Assembly (NCBI RefSeq): GCF_001423945.1
Contig: NZ_LMPU01000001.1
Location: 803,971 to 867,970, forward strand
Origin: Pedobacter sp. Leaf194
GTDB lineage: Bacteria > Bacteroidota > Bacteroidia > Sphingobacteriales > Sphingobacteriaceae
DNA: 64,000 nucleotides
Direction of reading: 5' to 3'
Below the pieces are notes generated by a model, which was given only the letters and a program-made list of their open reading frames with translations, had not been told where the DNA came from and ran no database searches. A program made the position numbers and the translations under genes. Shown piece by piece: positions 43,719 to 51,843 of the stretch. Position 1 is the stretch's first letter, and the number at the start of each line of letters is the position of its first letter.

Positions 43719-44861
43719 ATGAAGATAGGAATTGTTTGCTACCCTACTTTTGGCGGTAGTGGCGTAGTTGCAACAGAACTTGGAAAAGCACTTGCTAATG
43801 AAGGACACCAGGTTCATTTTATAACTTATAGTCAGCCGGCAAGGCTCGATTTCTTTTCATCAAACTTGTTTTATCACGAAGTTTCGGTAAGGGATTATCC
43901 GCTGTTTGATTATGCCCCTTACGAATCTGCGCTTGCAAGTAAGCTTGTAGATGTTGTTCGTTTTGAGCAGCTGGATGTTCTACATGTGCATTATGCAATT
44001 CCGCACGCTTCTGCAGCGTTTATGGCGAAGCAAATTTTGGCAAGCTATGGCATTCATATTCCTGTAGTTACCACACTTCACGGTACCGATATTACCCTTG
44101 TTGGTAAAGATCCAACGTATAAACCGGTAGTAACATTCTCAATTAACCAAAGCGATGGCGTAACCACTGTTTCGCAGGATTTAAAAGACGATACTTATAA
44201 CCATTTCGAAATCACGAAAGACATTAAGGTAATCCCTAATTTTATTGATTTTAACCGCTTTAGTTTGCAGGCAAAAGACCACTTTAAGAAAGCAATTGCC
44301 CCAAATAATGAACGCATTTTAATACATACCAGTAACTTTAGAAAAGTAAAGCGCACTGCAGATGTTATCCGTATTTTTGAAAAAGTGCAGGCGGTAATTC
44401 CCTCCAAACTTTTAATGGTAGGCGATGGACCCGAGCGTGTATATGACGAGCAATTGTGCCGCTCGCTGAATATTTGCGACCATGTTCGTTTCTTAGGCAA
44501 GCAAGATGCTGTCGAAGAAATTCTTTCAGTATCCGACCTTTTCCTGATGCCATCCGAATCTGAAAGTTTTGGTCTGGCTGCATTGGAAGCAATGGCTTGT
44601 AAAGTTCCTATCATTACAACAAATGCCGGCGGCATTCCTGAATTAAACGTTAATGGTTTTTGCGGTTACATGAGTGAAGTAGGCGACGTAGATTCTATGG
44701 CAGCACACGCGATCGAAATACTTAAGGATGATGAAACCCTGAAGCGTTTTAAAGAGAATGCATTTACGAGAGCAAAAGATTTCGATTTGATTAAAATTTT
44801 ACCTTCATACGTAAATTATTATAAAGAGGTAATCGAAAACTCACTGCAACCTAAATACTAA
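43719..44861 (+). CDS. bshA: N-acetyl-alpha-D-glucosaminyl L-malate synthase
   Basis: This 380-residue GT4-family glycosyltransferase makes GlcNAc-malate from UDP-GlcNAc and L-malate, the first step of bacillithiol synthesis. Signatures are MKIGIVCYPTFGGSGVVATELG, FITYSQPARLDFF, LHVHYAIPHASAAFMA, TLHGTDITLVGKDP and SESESFGLAALEAMACKVP. ATG 43719 is the conserved start; the frame is open upstream only to a TTG. Cytoplasmic. bshB and bshC are not in the window. Confidence 0.95.
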   Translation: MKIGIVCYPTFGGSGVVATELGKALANEGHQVHFITYSQPARLDFFSSNLFYHEVSVRDYPLFDYAPYESALASKLVDVVRFEQLDVLHVHYAIPHASAAFMAKQILASYGIHIPVVTTLHGTDITLVGKDPTYKPVVTFSINQSDGVTTVSQDLKDDTYNHFEITKDIKVIPNFIDFNRFSLQAKDHFKKAIAPNNERILIHTSNFRKVKRTADVIRIFEKVQAVIPSKLLMVGDGPERVYDEQLCRSLNICDHVRFLGKQDAVEEILSVSDLFLMPSESESFGLAALEAMACKVPIITTNAGGIPELNVNGFCGYMSEVGDVDSMAAHAIEILKDDETLKRFKENAFTRAKDFDLIKILPSYVNYYKEVIENSLQPKY

Positions 44862-45074
44862 ATTATCTGCTTAAAATAACCCTGATTTTTTGCGGTTTAG
44901 CTTTTTGGTAAATACTTAAAAAGGACTTTTATCAAGCTCATTAAATATAGATAAGCAACAATTGAGCGCTAACTATTTAATTATGAGTGTTTCAGAAAAC
45001 GATTCGATTTTAAGAAATCAATAAAATATATTTATTAAAACAAAACTTTCTCAAAATCAAACGATTATAAGTTG

Positions 45075-45082
45075 TACCTTTG
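45075..45082 (+). promoter_or_regulatory. Probable -7 element for the J-KTSC gene
   Basis: TACCTTTG followed by CGCCC is an exact TAnnTTTG match 61 bases before the ATG at 45144. The rest of the gap from 44862 is AT-rich and I see no other feature in it. Confidence 0.5.
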
Positions 45083-45143
45083 CGCCCTTGAAACCCTTGA
45101 TAAACGTTTCAATTGTCGCATTTCAAATTAGAAAACAGGTTAG

Positions 45144-45590
45144 ATGAAAAAAATTGTTGATTACAGAAAGCTTTTAAGCGTAGATAAAAATGCCGAATTA
45201 AAGGATCTTAAGTCGGTATACCGTACGTTGATGAAAGATTGCCACCCTGATAAATTCCAGCAGGAAGAGGAAAAATTAGAGGCAGAAGCAAGAAGCAAAG
45301 ATATTATTGAAGCTTACCATTTTTTAGTGAGTATTGCGCCGGAAACCCGTGAACAAAATATCGAAACTTATACTGAAACGATTACAAAATCGAACATTCT
45401 CGATTTTGAATACAAACAACAGGTATTAAACATCCAGTTTTTCGACGGTAGTGCGTACGAATATTTTGACGTGCCTAAGGCCATTTATGTTAAATTGGTA
45501 AATGCTGATTCTCCAGGCCGTTTCGCCCGCAGACATATATTCAGTGACTATCCATACCGCAATGTAGCGAAGGTTGCTGAGCCAGCTTAA
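45144..45590 (+). CDS. J-domain protein with C-terminal KTSC domain
   Basis: This is a 148-residue cytoplasmic protein. Residues about 5-70 form a DnaJ-like J domain with the HPD motif (DCHPDKF), the part that stimulates DnaK. Residues about 80-140 form a KTSC domain (SNILDFEYKQQVLNIQFFDGSAYEYFDVP). The glycine-rich and zinc regions of true DnaJ are absent. It may direct DnaK to particular clients or nucleic acids. It has its own promoter-like element and terminator. Confidence 0.85.
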   Translation: MKKIVDYRKLLSVDKNAELKDLKSVYRTLMKDCHPDKFQQEEEKLEAEARSKDIIEAYHFLVSIAPETREQNIETYTETITKSNILDFEYKQQVLNIQFFDGSAYEYFDVPKAIYVKLVNADSPGRFARRHIFSDYPYRNVAKVAEPA

Positions 45591-45625
45591 AAAAAAGACT
45601 TGCCACCTGGCAAGTCTTTTTTTTT
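45591..45625. terminator. Terminator between convergent genes
   Basis: AAAAGACTTGCC and GGCAAGTCTTTT form a 12-bp stem around ACCT (45605-45608), with an A run before and a T run after it, so it can act in both directions. Confidence 0.9.
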
Positions 45626-45642
45626 GCCGGAAGTGGCTGTAG

Positions 45643-46758
45643 CTATTTGGTAAACACGAGGTTTACGGGTGCGGCAACTTCAATACGTTTTCCGCTATCT
45701 GTAAGTTTGCCCGTTACTTTGTTGCGTTTAAAAATGACAACATTATTAGTGTATTGGTGAGCCACGAGTACAAAACGGCCACTTGGGTCTATTGAAAAAT
45801 TTCTTGGTCCTTTACCTAAAGTACTTACCGTTTCTACTAACCGCAATATCCCTGTAGAAAGAATAGAAAACACCGAAATGGTATTTGCATCGCCGCGGTT
45901 TGTTTCGTACAGGAACTTGCCATCGGCAGAAACATGAATGTCTGCTCCATCTATTCGTCCTTCAAATCCCTTTGGGGTAGTACCAATTTCCTGAATCTTT
46001 TTTAAGCTTCCATTGGTATAGTAGAAGCCTGTAATGCTGCCATTAAATTCGTGGGCGAGGTAAGCGAACTTTCCGTTTGGGGAAAAGGCAATGTGCCTTG
46101 GTCCGGTTCCGGCAGTAGTACTTAAAACGTTTTTTAACACCAGCACCTGCTTGTTGCTTTTTGGGTTGTAGGTATAAATGTATATCCTATCCTCACCTAA
46201 ATCATTACAAATGAGGAATTTCTTATCGGGTGTAAACTTAACCATGTGCACATGGGCGCTCTGCTGCCTGCCTTTCGGGTCGATGCTTTTTCCGGTGTGT
46301 TGTATTACAAGTGCCGCGCTACTTAAACTACCATCAGTCTTTCGCTTAAAAACAGCCAAACTTCCGCCGCTATAGTTTGCAACAATTACATTATCGTTGT
46401 CTGCGGTAATGTAACATGGGTCGGCCCCTTCGCTCGAAACTTTATTGATGAACGTCAATCCACCTGTAACAGCATTATACTTAAAAGCGCTCACACTACT
46501 CTCTTTCCCTGTTTCGTTTACCGAATAAGCGAATTTTTTATCGGGTGAAATTGCAATGTAACTTGGATTGGCAACGTTTTTTGCAACACTTTTTAATTTT
46601 GTATTTCCGGTGCTGGTATTGAAATTGTAGGTGTAAATGCCTTCACTTTTTGCAGGGGTGTTTGTATACGTGCCGATAAGTAGGTTGTAATTGCTTTGCT
46701 GTGCTAAGCTGGCTAGGGAAAATGAAAGCAACAACATTAGTAATCTAAATCTTTTCAT
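45643..46758 (-). CDS. Lactonase-family (6-phosphogluconolactonase-like) beta-propeller protein
   Basis: The protein has 371 residues with a signal peptide (SLASLAQ). The seven-bladed propeller is of the Pgl/lactonase family: NLLIGTYTN, SEGIYTYNFN, PSYIAISPDKKFAYSVNE, and GPRHIAFSPNGKFAYLAHE. The repeating GPRNFSIDPSGRFVLVAHQ closes it. Cytoplasmic relatives hydrolyse 6-phosphogluconolactone, but this copy is exported, so its lactone substrate is unknown. Single gene, sharing the convergent terminator downstream. Confidence 0.88.
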   Translation of the reverse strand: MKRFRLLMLLLSFSLASLAQQSNYNLLIGTYTNTPAKSEGIYTYNFNTSTGNTKLKSVAKNVANPSYIAISPDKKFAYSVNETGKESSVSAFKYNAVTGGLTFINKVSSEGADPCYITADNDNVIVANYSGGSLAVFKRKTDGSLSSAALVIQHTGKSIDPKGRQQSAHVHMVKFTPDKKFLICNDLGEDRIYIYTYNPKSNKQVLVLKNVLSTTAGTGPRHIAFSPNGKFAYLAHEFNGSITGFYYTNGSLKKIQEIGTTPKGFEGRIDGADIHVSADGKFLYETNRGDANTISVFSILSTGILRLVETVSTLGKGPRNFSIDPSGRFVLVAHQYTNNVVIFKRNKVTGKLTDSGKRIEVAAPVNLVFTK

Positions 46759-46883
46759 AGGATCAATTTTGAATTTATAACAAATATGAGAAAATATTAT
46801 TACTGCCGGCTTTCCTCATCTCATCAACTTATAATTAAACACTGCGGCAGTTTTATCGCTTAGGTTCATACTCATAAAACAAA

Positions 46884-46907
46884 AAAGGCAATCTGTTGAT
46901 TGCCTTT
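46884..46907 (-). terminator. Terminator of the pseudouridine synthase gene
   Basis: AAAGGCAATC (46884-46893) pairs with GATTGCCTTT (46898-46907) around TGTT. On the minus strand it ends in a T run, 6 bases past the stop. Confidence 0.85.
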
Positions 46908-46912
46908 GAAAT

Positions 46913-48409
46913 TTATTTTATCAGATGTTTAATCTGAATGAGTTCATGTTCCTCAAGATAACGCCATCTTCCACGAGGCAAATCTTTTTTGGTTAAATTA
47001 CCATACACTACGCGGTCTAGCTTTTCTACATTGTAGCCTAAATGCTCGAAAATACGGCGAACAATCCGATTTTTGCCACTATGGATTTGAATGCCAATCT
47101 CTTTTTTAGTTCCGCCGGCAACGTAAGAAATGTTATCTGGTTTAATCAAACCATCTTCAAGCTCTAAACCAAACTGAATTTTATTTAAATCTGCCTGCGA
47201 TAAAGATTTATCTAACTCTACATTGTATATTTTTGAGATGCCGTTTTTTGGGTGCGATAATTTATCTGCCAAATCACCGTCATTTGTCATCAATAGTAAG
47301 CCCGTAGTGTTGCGGTCTAAACGCCCAACAGGGTAAATACGCTCGCGACTGGCTTTATCTACCAACTGCATAACCGTACGTCGCTCCTGCGGGTCATCTG
47401 TTGTAGTGATGTAATCTTTCGGTTTATTTAATAAAACATAAACCTTTTTTTCGCGTTTAAGCAACTCACCGTTGTAGCGCACCATATCTTTTGCCGGGTC
47501 TACTTTGTGGCCCAGCTCGGTTACTGCCTCGCCGTTTACGGTGATAATACCGGCTGCAATTAACTCATCGGCCTTACGGCGTGAGCAAATGCCGGCATTT
47601 GAAATATATCTGTTTAGGCGAATTAAGCCTTTCTCTTCATTAGTTTTACGCCCCTGCTTAATTACAGTTCTTTCCTCACGGTTAAATTCTGTATCTCTTG
47701 GCTTAAGCTCTTCGCGTTTTCTGAAAGGTCTGCTGTCTGCACCTTCTCTCGGTTTTACATCTCTCGAGCTTCCTGCACTTGGTTTAAAGTCGTCATTTCT
47801 GCCGCCTCTCGCTTTAAAATCTTTGTAGCCGCCTTCTTTTGTTTTGAAATCCCTTTCACCAGTTCTCGGTTTAAAATTTCTCGAATCTCCATCCTTAGAT
47901 TTGAAATCCCGTTCGCCTGTTCTTGGTTTATAATCTCTTGTGCCACCTTCTTTTGATTTAAAATCTCTGTCTCCTGTTCTTGGTTTGAAGTCTCTCGAGC
48001 CGCCATCTTTCGATTTGAAATCTCTGTCTCCTGTTCTGGGTTTGTAATCTCTTGAGCCGCCTTCTCTTGGTTTAAAATCACGTTCGCTGCCTTTGGATGA
48101 TGCGTCCTTTGATTTAAATTCTCTATCTCCAAATTTGAAACCTTTAGGTTCTTCATCTCTCGATTTAAAATTACGATCGCCCCTTGGCTTGAAATCTTTT
48201 TTGTCTCCGAAGGATTTTGATTTGAAATCTTTACTGTCTGTGCTTCTAGGTCTGAAGCCTGTATTTGAATCGGATGATTTTTTGAATTTACTGTCTTTTT
48301 CTTCTGATCTTTTTCTGTCAGAACCACCGGCACTGCTTCTGCCTTCGGTTTTTCGGCTTCCCGGTTTGGACTTGTCATCCCGACTGTTCCTGTTGTTTTT
48401 ATTTATCAT
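46913..48409 (-). CDS. RluB/RsuA-family pseudouridine synthase with repetitive basic N-terminal region
   Basis: The protein has 498 residues. The C-terminal 240 hold an S4 domain (IRLNRYISNAGICSRRKADELI) and an RsuA/RluB-type synthase with the catalytic Asp in GRLDRNTTGLLLMTNDGDL. It should convert a uridine in ribosomal RNA. The first roughly 250 residues are a low-complexity Arg/Lys/Asp/Phe/Gly-rich tail. This includes four 19-residue units of the type GGSRDYKPRTGDRDFKSKD, a 57-bp tandem repeat in DNA. Such tails are frequent in Bacteroidota RluB-like enzymes and probably bind RNA. The exact rRNA position is not readable. Confidence 0.92.
   Translation of the reverse strand: MINKNNRNSRDDKSKPGSRKTEGRSSAGGSDRKRSEEKDSKFKKSSDSNTGFRPRSTDSKDFKSKSFGDKKDFKPRGDRNFKSRDEEPKGFKFGDREFKSKDASSKGSERDFKPREGGSRDYKPRTGDRDFKSKDGGSRDFKPRTGDRDFKSKEGGTRDYKPRTGERDFKSKDGDSRNFKPRTGERDFKTKEGGYKDFKARGGRNDDFKPSAGSSRDVKPREGADSRPFRKREELKPRDTEFNREERTVIKQGRKTNEEKGLIRLNRYISNAGICSRRKADELIAAGIITVNGEAVTELGHKVDPAKDMVRYNGELLKREKKVYVLLNKPKDYITTTDDPQERRTVMQLVDKASRERIYPVGRLDRNTTGLLLMTNDGDLADKLSHPKNGISKIYNVELDKSLSQADLNKIQFGLELEDGLIKPDNISYVAGGTKKEIGIQIHSGKNRIVRRIFEHLGYNVEKLDRVVYGNLTKKDLPRGRWRYLEEHELIQIKHLIK
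47800..48110. repeat. 57-bp coding tandem repeats in the pseudouridine synthase gene
   Basis: About four degenerate 57-bp units encode 19-residue blocks with the pattern GGxRDYKPRTGxRDFKSK(D/E). Length is a multiple of three, so repeat gain or loss keeps the frame. Boundaries are approximate. Confidence 0.65.
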
Positions 48410-48603
48410 GATACGCTTTTAGCCGCACCTGAAATGCGGGCTGCAAATTTATGTAAAATAGCTGAAATTACCAATCAGGAGCGCCGATAAAATTTTGTCG
48501 AAAAATAGCCTCTAAAATACTGAAAAGTAGCCGAAAATCAAAATTTAAAATCCACGTTTAAAGCACTTTAAAGCTCGATTTTGGCGCTTAATTTCGTAAC
48601 TAG

Positions 48604-48634
48604 TTGGTAATCTGATTATTAATTTTTACCTTTG
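48604..48634 (+). promoter_or_regulatory. Promoter of the lytic transglycosylase gene
   Basis: TTGG at 48604, a 20-base spacer and TACCTTTG (48627-48634) match the Bacteroidota -33/-7 consensus well. The leader is about 35 bases. Confidence 0.65.
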
Positions 48635-48663
48635 TCAACGTTTTTTATAAGTTCACCAAAAAA

Positions 48664-48670
48664 AGGAGGA
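48664..48670 (+). promoter_or_regulatory. Strong Shine-Dalgarno-like sequence
   Basis: AGGAGGA lies 2 bases before the ATG at 48673. So strong a match is unusual in this genome type, where most starts here show no purine core. The spacing is short, so its strength is uncertain. Confidence 0.5.
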
Positions 48671-48672
48671 AG

Positions 48673-49443
48673 ATGTTAAAGAAACACATAGTACCATTTG
48701 CGATAGTGGCAGCACTATTTATTTTGGCAAAAGTGTTCGCTTACCAAATGCCCTTAGCACAAAAAAGTCTTTTAAAAGAAAAAAAGATAAACACTACAAT
48801 AGTACCCGCTGAACAACCCAAAAAAGAGAAAAAATCTCTAATGGCTCAGCTAAATTTTGCCGACGAAACCTTGCCTCTTGGCGATAGAAAGGTTGAACGG
48901 AAAATGAAAAAAATCCTTGCAGCTCATACCTATGGTAATACGCAAACCCATCGTTTACAGCGGAAAGCTGCCGAATGGTTTCCTGTTATCGAGCCTATTC
49001 TGGCCGCTTACGGCATCCCTGATGATTTCAAGTATTTAGCATTAGTTGAATCGGGTATGCAGGCAGGCGTATCTCCGAAAGGCGCAGCAGGTGTGTGGCA
49101 ATTTATGCCCGGTACCGCCCGCACCTACGGATTGAAAGTTAGCGGCGGAACCGATGAACGCTATAACCTGCGTAAATCTACTGTGGCTGCATGTAAATAC
49201 ATTAAAGAAATGTATAAAGGTTTAGAAAGCTGGACATTGGTAGCTGCGGCTTACAATGTTGGCGACGGCCGTTTACGCAAGCAGATCAATAGTCAAAATC
49301 AGGATAATTACTACAAAATGAAACTTAACCGTGAAACCGGTGGTTACGTTTATAAAGTAATTTCGATGAAACAGATTATTGAGCACCCTGTTCGCTATGG
49401 TTATGATAAACCGAAAGAATTACTGGCATACAATGCCGAATAA
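48673..49443 (+). CDS. SLT-family lytic transglycosylase
   Basis: The 256-residue protein has an N-terminal hydrophobic segment (about 7-24) that is a signal or anchor. After a charged linker comes a soluble lytic transglycosylase domain: the catalytic Glu126 in LALVESGMQ, SPKGAAGVWQFMPGTARTYGL and AAYNVGDGRLRK. It cleaves the glycan strands of peptidoglycan to 1,6-anhydro ends in the periplasm. No LysM domain is present. A terminator follows. Confidence 0.93.
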   Translation: MLKKHIVPFAIVAALFILAKVFAYQMPLAQKSLLKEKKINTTIVPAEQPKKEKKSLMAQLNFADETLPLGDRKVERKMKKILAAHTYGNTQTHRLQRKAAEWFPVIEPILAAYGIPDDFKYLALVESGMQAGVSPKGAAGVWQFMPGTARTYGLKVSGGTDERYNLRKSTVAACKYIKEMYKGLESWTLVAAAYNVGDGRLRKQINSQNQDNYYKMKLNRETGGYVYKVISMKQIIEHPVRYGYDKPKELLAYNAE

Positions 49444-49466
49444 CAAATAAAAGACAAGCATTTGGT

Positions 49467-49498
49467 AAACGTCCTGACTATTCAGGACGTTTTTTTTT
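49467..49498 (+). terminator. Terminator after the lytic transglycosylase gene
   Basis: AAACGTCCTGA (49467-49477), loop CTAT, TCAGGACGTTT (49482-49492), then a run of T. Confidence 0.9.
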
Positions 49499-49574
49499 GG
49501 TGTTTTTTGTCGAAATGGGGTTCGCCATTGGATACAAACGGCTAATACGCTAACGAAATTTTGAACAAAATCAC

Positions 49575-49582
49575 TTTCTTTG
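49575..49582 (+). promoter_or_regulatory. -7-like element abutting the reductase start
   Basis: TTTCTTTG has one mismatch to TAnnTTTG and ends 4 bases before the ATG at 49587, the same geometry seen at cysS and tilS. No good -33 is seen. Confidence 0.35.
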
Positions 49583-49586
49583 CATT

Positions 49587-50630
49587 ATGTACAAACTGCG
49601 AATTGATAAGATTATAAACCAACCCGGCGATAATATTACGCTTCAGTTGCAGCCAGTTGATGCCGATTATCCAAAATACCTTGCCGGGCAATTTATATCT
49701 TTAATATTTGAAGGAAAACATAAAGAGATCCGCCGGTCATATTCTTTCAACAGCTCTCCCGACGTTAATGAGCCACTTTCCATTACGGTAAAAAGAGTGG
49801 AAAACGGGGAAATTTCAAGATTGTTGCATCACAAAACTGCCGAAGGTGACATACTGTTAGCTCAGGGGCCTCAAGGCTTATTCAGCTATTTGCCAGAAGA
49901 AAACCTGGAACGCGATGTTTTTCTTTTTGCTGCCGGAGTCGGAATCACGCCGCTGTTTGCCATTATGAAAACAGCCCTGGTGCGTGAAACTAAATCGAAA
50001 ATTACGCTGGTGTACAGTAATCGCTCTCTGGAAGATACTTTGTTTTATGAGGAACTTAATGAATGGCAAAGAAAATACCCGGAGCGCTTAAAAATCATTT
50101 TTGTTTTCAGCAACAGCAAAAACCTGATGACCGCCAGGTTGAACAAGTTTTATATTGAGAAGATTTTAAAAGAACATTTGGTTTTCGCCAAAGAAAAAGC
50201 ACTCTTTTATTCCTGCGGACCAGTAATTTATATGGACTTATGCCGCATAACTTTATTAGGTATGGGTTTCGATATCAGCCAAATTAAACGCGAAACGTTT
50301 GTATTGCCCGAAGATGAAGTTGATGAAGATGATAGCTCGGAAAAGATAGTAGATAAAAACACCTATTCGGTAATACTGAATTTTCAGGGCGAAACTTACA
50401 ACTTAGACATCCCCTGGCCTAAAAGGATATTAGATGTTGCGCTTGAACATAAAATAAAGTTGCCATACAGTTGCCGCGGTGGCGTGTGCAGCACTTGCGT
50501 AGCCAATTGTACCAAAGGCAACGTGCGCATGGATTATAATGAAGTGCTTACAGATGATGAGTTGGAGCGTGGCCGGGTGTTAGTATGTACAGGCCGCCCT
50601 ACCGAAAACGGAACGACGATTGAATGGTAA
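49587..50630 (+). CDS. PaaE-like ferredoxin--NAD(P) reductase with 2Fe-2S domain
   Basis: The 347-residue protein has an FAD domain (RRSYSFNSSP, about 48-57), an NAD(P)-binding domain (FLFAAGVGITPLFAIMK and FYSCGPVIYMD) and a C-terminal plant-type 2Fe-2S ferredoxin domain. The latter shows SCRGGVCSTC and a final Cys in VCTGRP. Electrons pass from NAD(P)H to FAD to the cluster and on to an oxygenase or other acceptor. Similar in build to phenylacetyl-CoA epoxidase reductase PaaE, but no paa genes are nearby, so the partner is unknown. Cytoplasmic. Confidence 0.9.
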   Translation: MYKLRIDKIINQPGDNITLQLQPVDADYPKYLAGQFISLIFEGKHKEIRRSYSFNSSPDVNEPLSITVKRVENGEISRLLHHKTAEGDILLAQGPQGLFSYLPEENLERDVFLFAAGVGITPLFAIMKTALVRETKSKITLVYSNRSLEDTLFYEELNEWQRKYPERLKIIFVFSNSKNLMTARLNKFYIEKILKEHLVFAKEKALFYSCGPVIYMDLCRITLLGMGFDISQIKRETFVLPEDEVDEDDSSEKIVDKNTYSVILNFQGETYNLDIPWPKRILDVALEHKIKLPYSCRGGVCSTCVANCTKGNVRMDYNEVLTDDELERGRVLVCTGRPTENGTTIEW

Positions 50631-50757
50631 CAGAACGCTTTCTGCGTTTCAGAAACCGTGGAGGAATAAGTAACTTTAGTTAAACTATTAATTTGCTTTA
50701 AAACCATTTCTATACAATTGCAAAAACCAACTGACATAAACCAACGTTTATTGGTTA

Positions 50758-51732
50758 ATGAAAAAACAATTCCTCTCGTTCATCATAATCAATCTTTCCT
50801 GCTTAGCCGTTTTTGCCCAGACTGTCGATAGCGATTCGCTTGAATTAAAACGAGAAATTGCCAATAAAGCTTACATTCATTTATATAAGGAGAATGCAGA
50901 CCTGGCCTACACTTCGCCTGGTGGCGAATTAGGTGCGCCATCAAAATATGTTATAAACGGTAGGTTAACAACTACTTACATGCTTTTCGGAAGTTATAAA
51001 TCGCCGGTTGCCTTTGCTGTAATTCCGGATTTTACAGTTCGTGTTCGCAATGAATTTTCTGCAGCCGTTCGAACGCCAAGTTATCGGTTGGGCGGAGCGC
51101 TTTATGCCAGGTTAAATCCAAGCCCTGAACATTATAAATATGCAGAGCTGGCTTTTACACATCACTCGAACGGTCAAGATGCTTCACCGAGAAATGACGA
51201 CGGAAGCATTAACACAAAAACAGGGAATTTCAATGCCAACAACCTCACATTATCCTACCGCTTTGGTAATTTCAGTTCGATAAATTCAGATGGTAGCTAC
51301 TTTTCCCTCAATCATCGTGTAGGTTTTCAATGGTATAAATGGTTTCGATATGAGCCGGCGCTCGATGATGGTTTCGGATTTACAAGAATACTGTACAATG
51401 TTTCTTTTAGGAGATATGACGAAATCGAAAAAAAATCGAAAGTAAAGGATAATCACAAAGAGGAAAAAGAAACCTGGCGCTTAAATGCTGAAATAAGCTA
51501 TGCCGTAAACAAAATTCCCGAGAAAAATATTTGGAATGCGGGTAAGCGCTTAAATGCGGAAGTCAGCTTTAATTACAGTTTTCCTTTTATGCATAACGTG
51601 TTTTTAATGGCTGCCGCAGGTTACTATGGCGAGGATAATTACAACATTTATTTTAAAGATCATTATGGTTACATGCGCTTTGGTTTATCGTCTGGTTTTC
51701 TTAGAAACAGGAGCAGGCATTATGACAATTAA
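50758..51732 (+). CDS. Outer membrane barrel protein resembling phospholipase A (PldA)
   Basis: The 324-residue protein has a signal peptide to about 20 (AVFAQ) and alternating beta-strands typical of an outer membrane barrel. The segment AELAFTHHSNGQ places His135/His136, Ser137 and Asn138-Gly139 like the HxSNG active site of OMPLA/PldA, where His142 and Ser144 are catalytic. GALYARLNPSPEHYKYAE precedes it. If the match is real it hydrolyses phospholipids in the outer leaflet. The third catalytic residue (Asn in PldA) and the calcium site cannot be placed by eye. It stands alone ahead of uvrA. Confidence 0.6.
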   Translation: MKKQFLSFIIINLSCLAVFAQTVDSDSLELKREIANKAYIHLYKENADLAYTSPGGELGAPSKYVINGRLTTTYMLFGSYKSPVAFAVIPDFTVRVRNEFSAAVRTPSYRLGGALYARLNPSPEHYKYAELAFTHHSNGQDASPRNDDGSINTKTGNFNANNLTLSYRFGNFSSINSDGSYFSLNHRVGFQWYKWFRYEPALDDGFGFTRILYNVSFRRYDEIEKKSKVKDNHKEEKETWRLNAEISYAVNKIPEKNIWNAGKRLNAEVSFNYSFPFMHNVFLMAAAGYYGEDNYNIYFKDHYGYMRFGLSSGFLRNRSRHYDN

Positions 51733-51843
51733 TCCTTAATACAGATTGGATTACACTTTCTTTTTGATAAAATTTTTAGCATTTTTGCAGATTGGAATTC
51801 GGGTTCATTTCCAGCCCAAATCCTCCCAATTTTTTAATAAAAT

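Noticed and set aside
47800-48110. Possible CRISPR-like spaced repeats
   Set aside because: The units are in-frame protein repeats of 57 bp without unique spacers, and no cas gene is present.
47755-48378. 207-residue minus-strand frame within the pseudouridine synthase tail
   Set aside because: It is an alternative frame of the tandem repeats; the main frame continues into conserved S4 and synthase domains.
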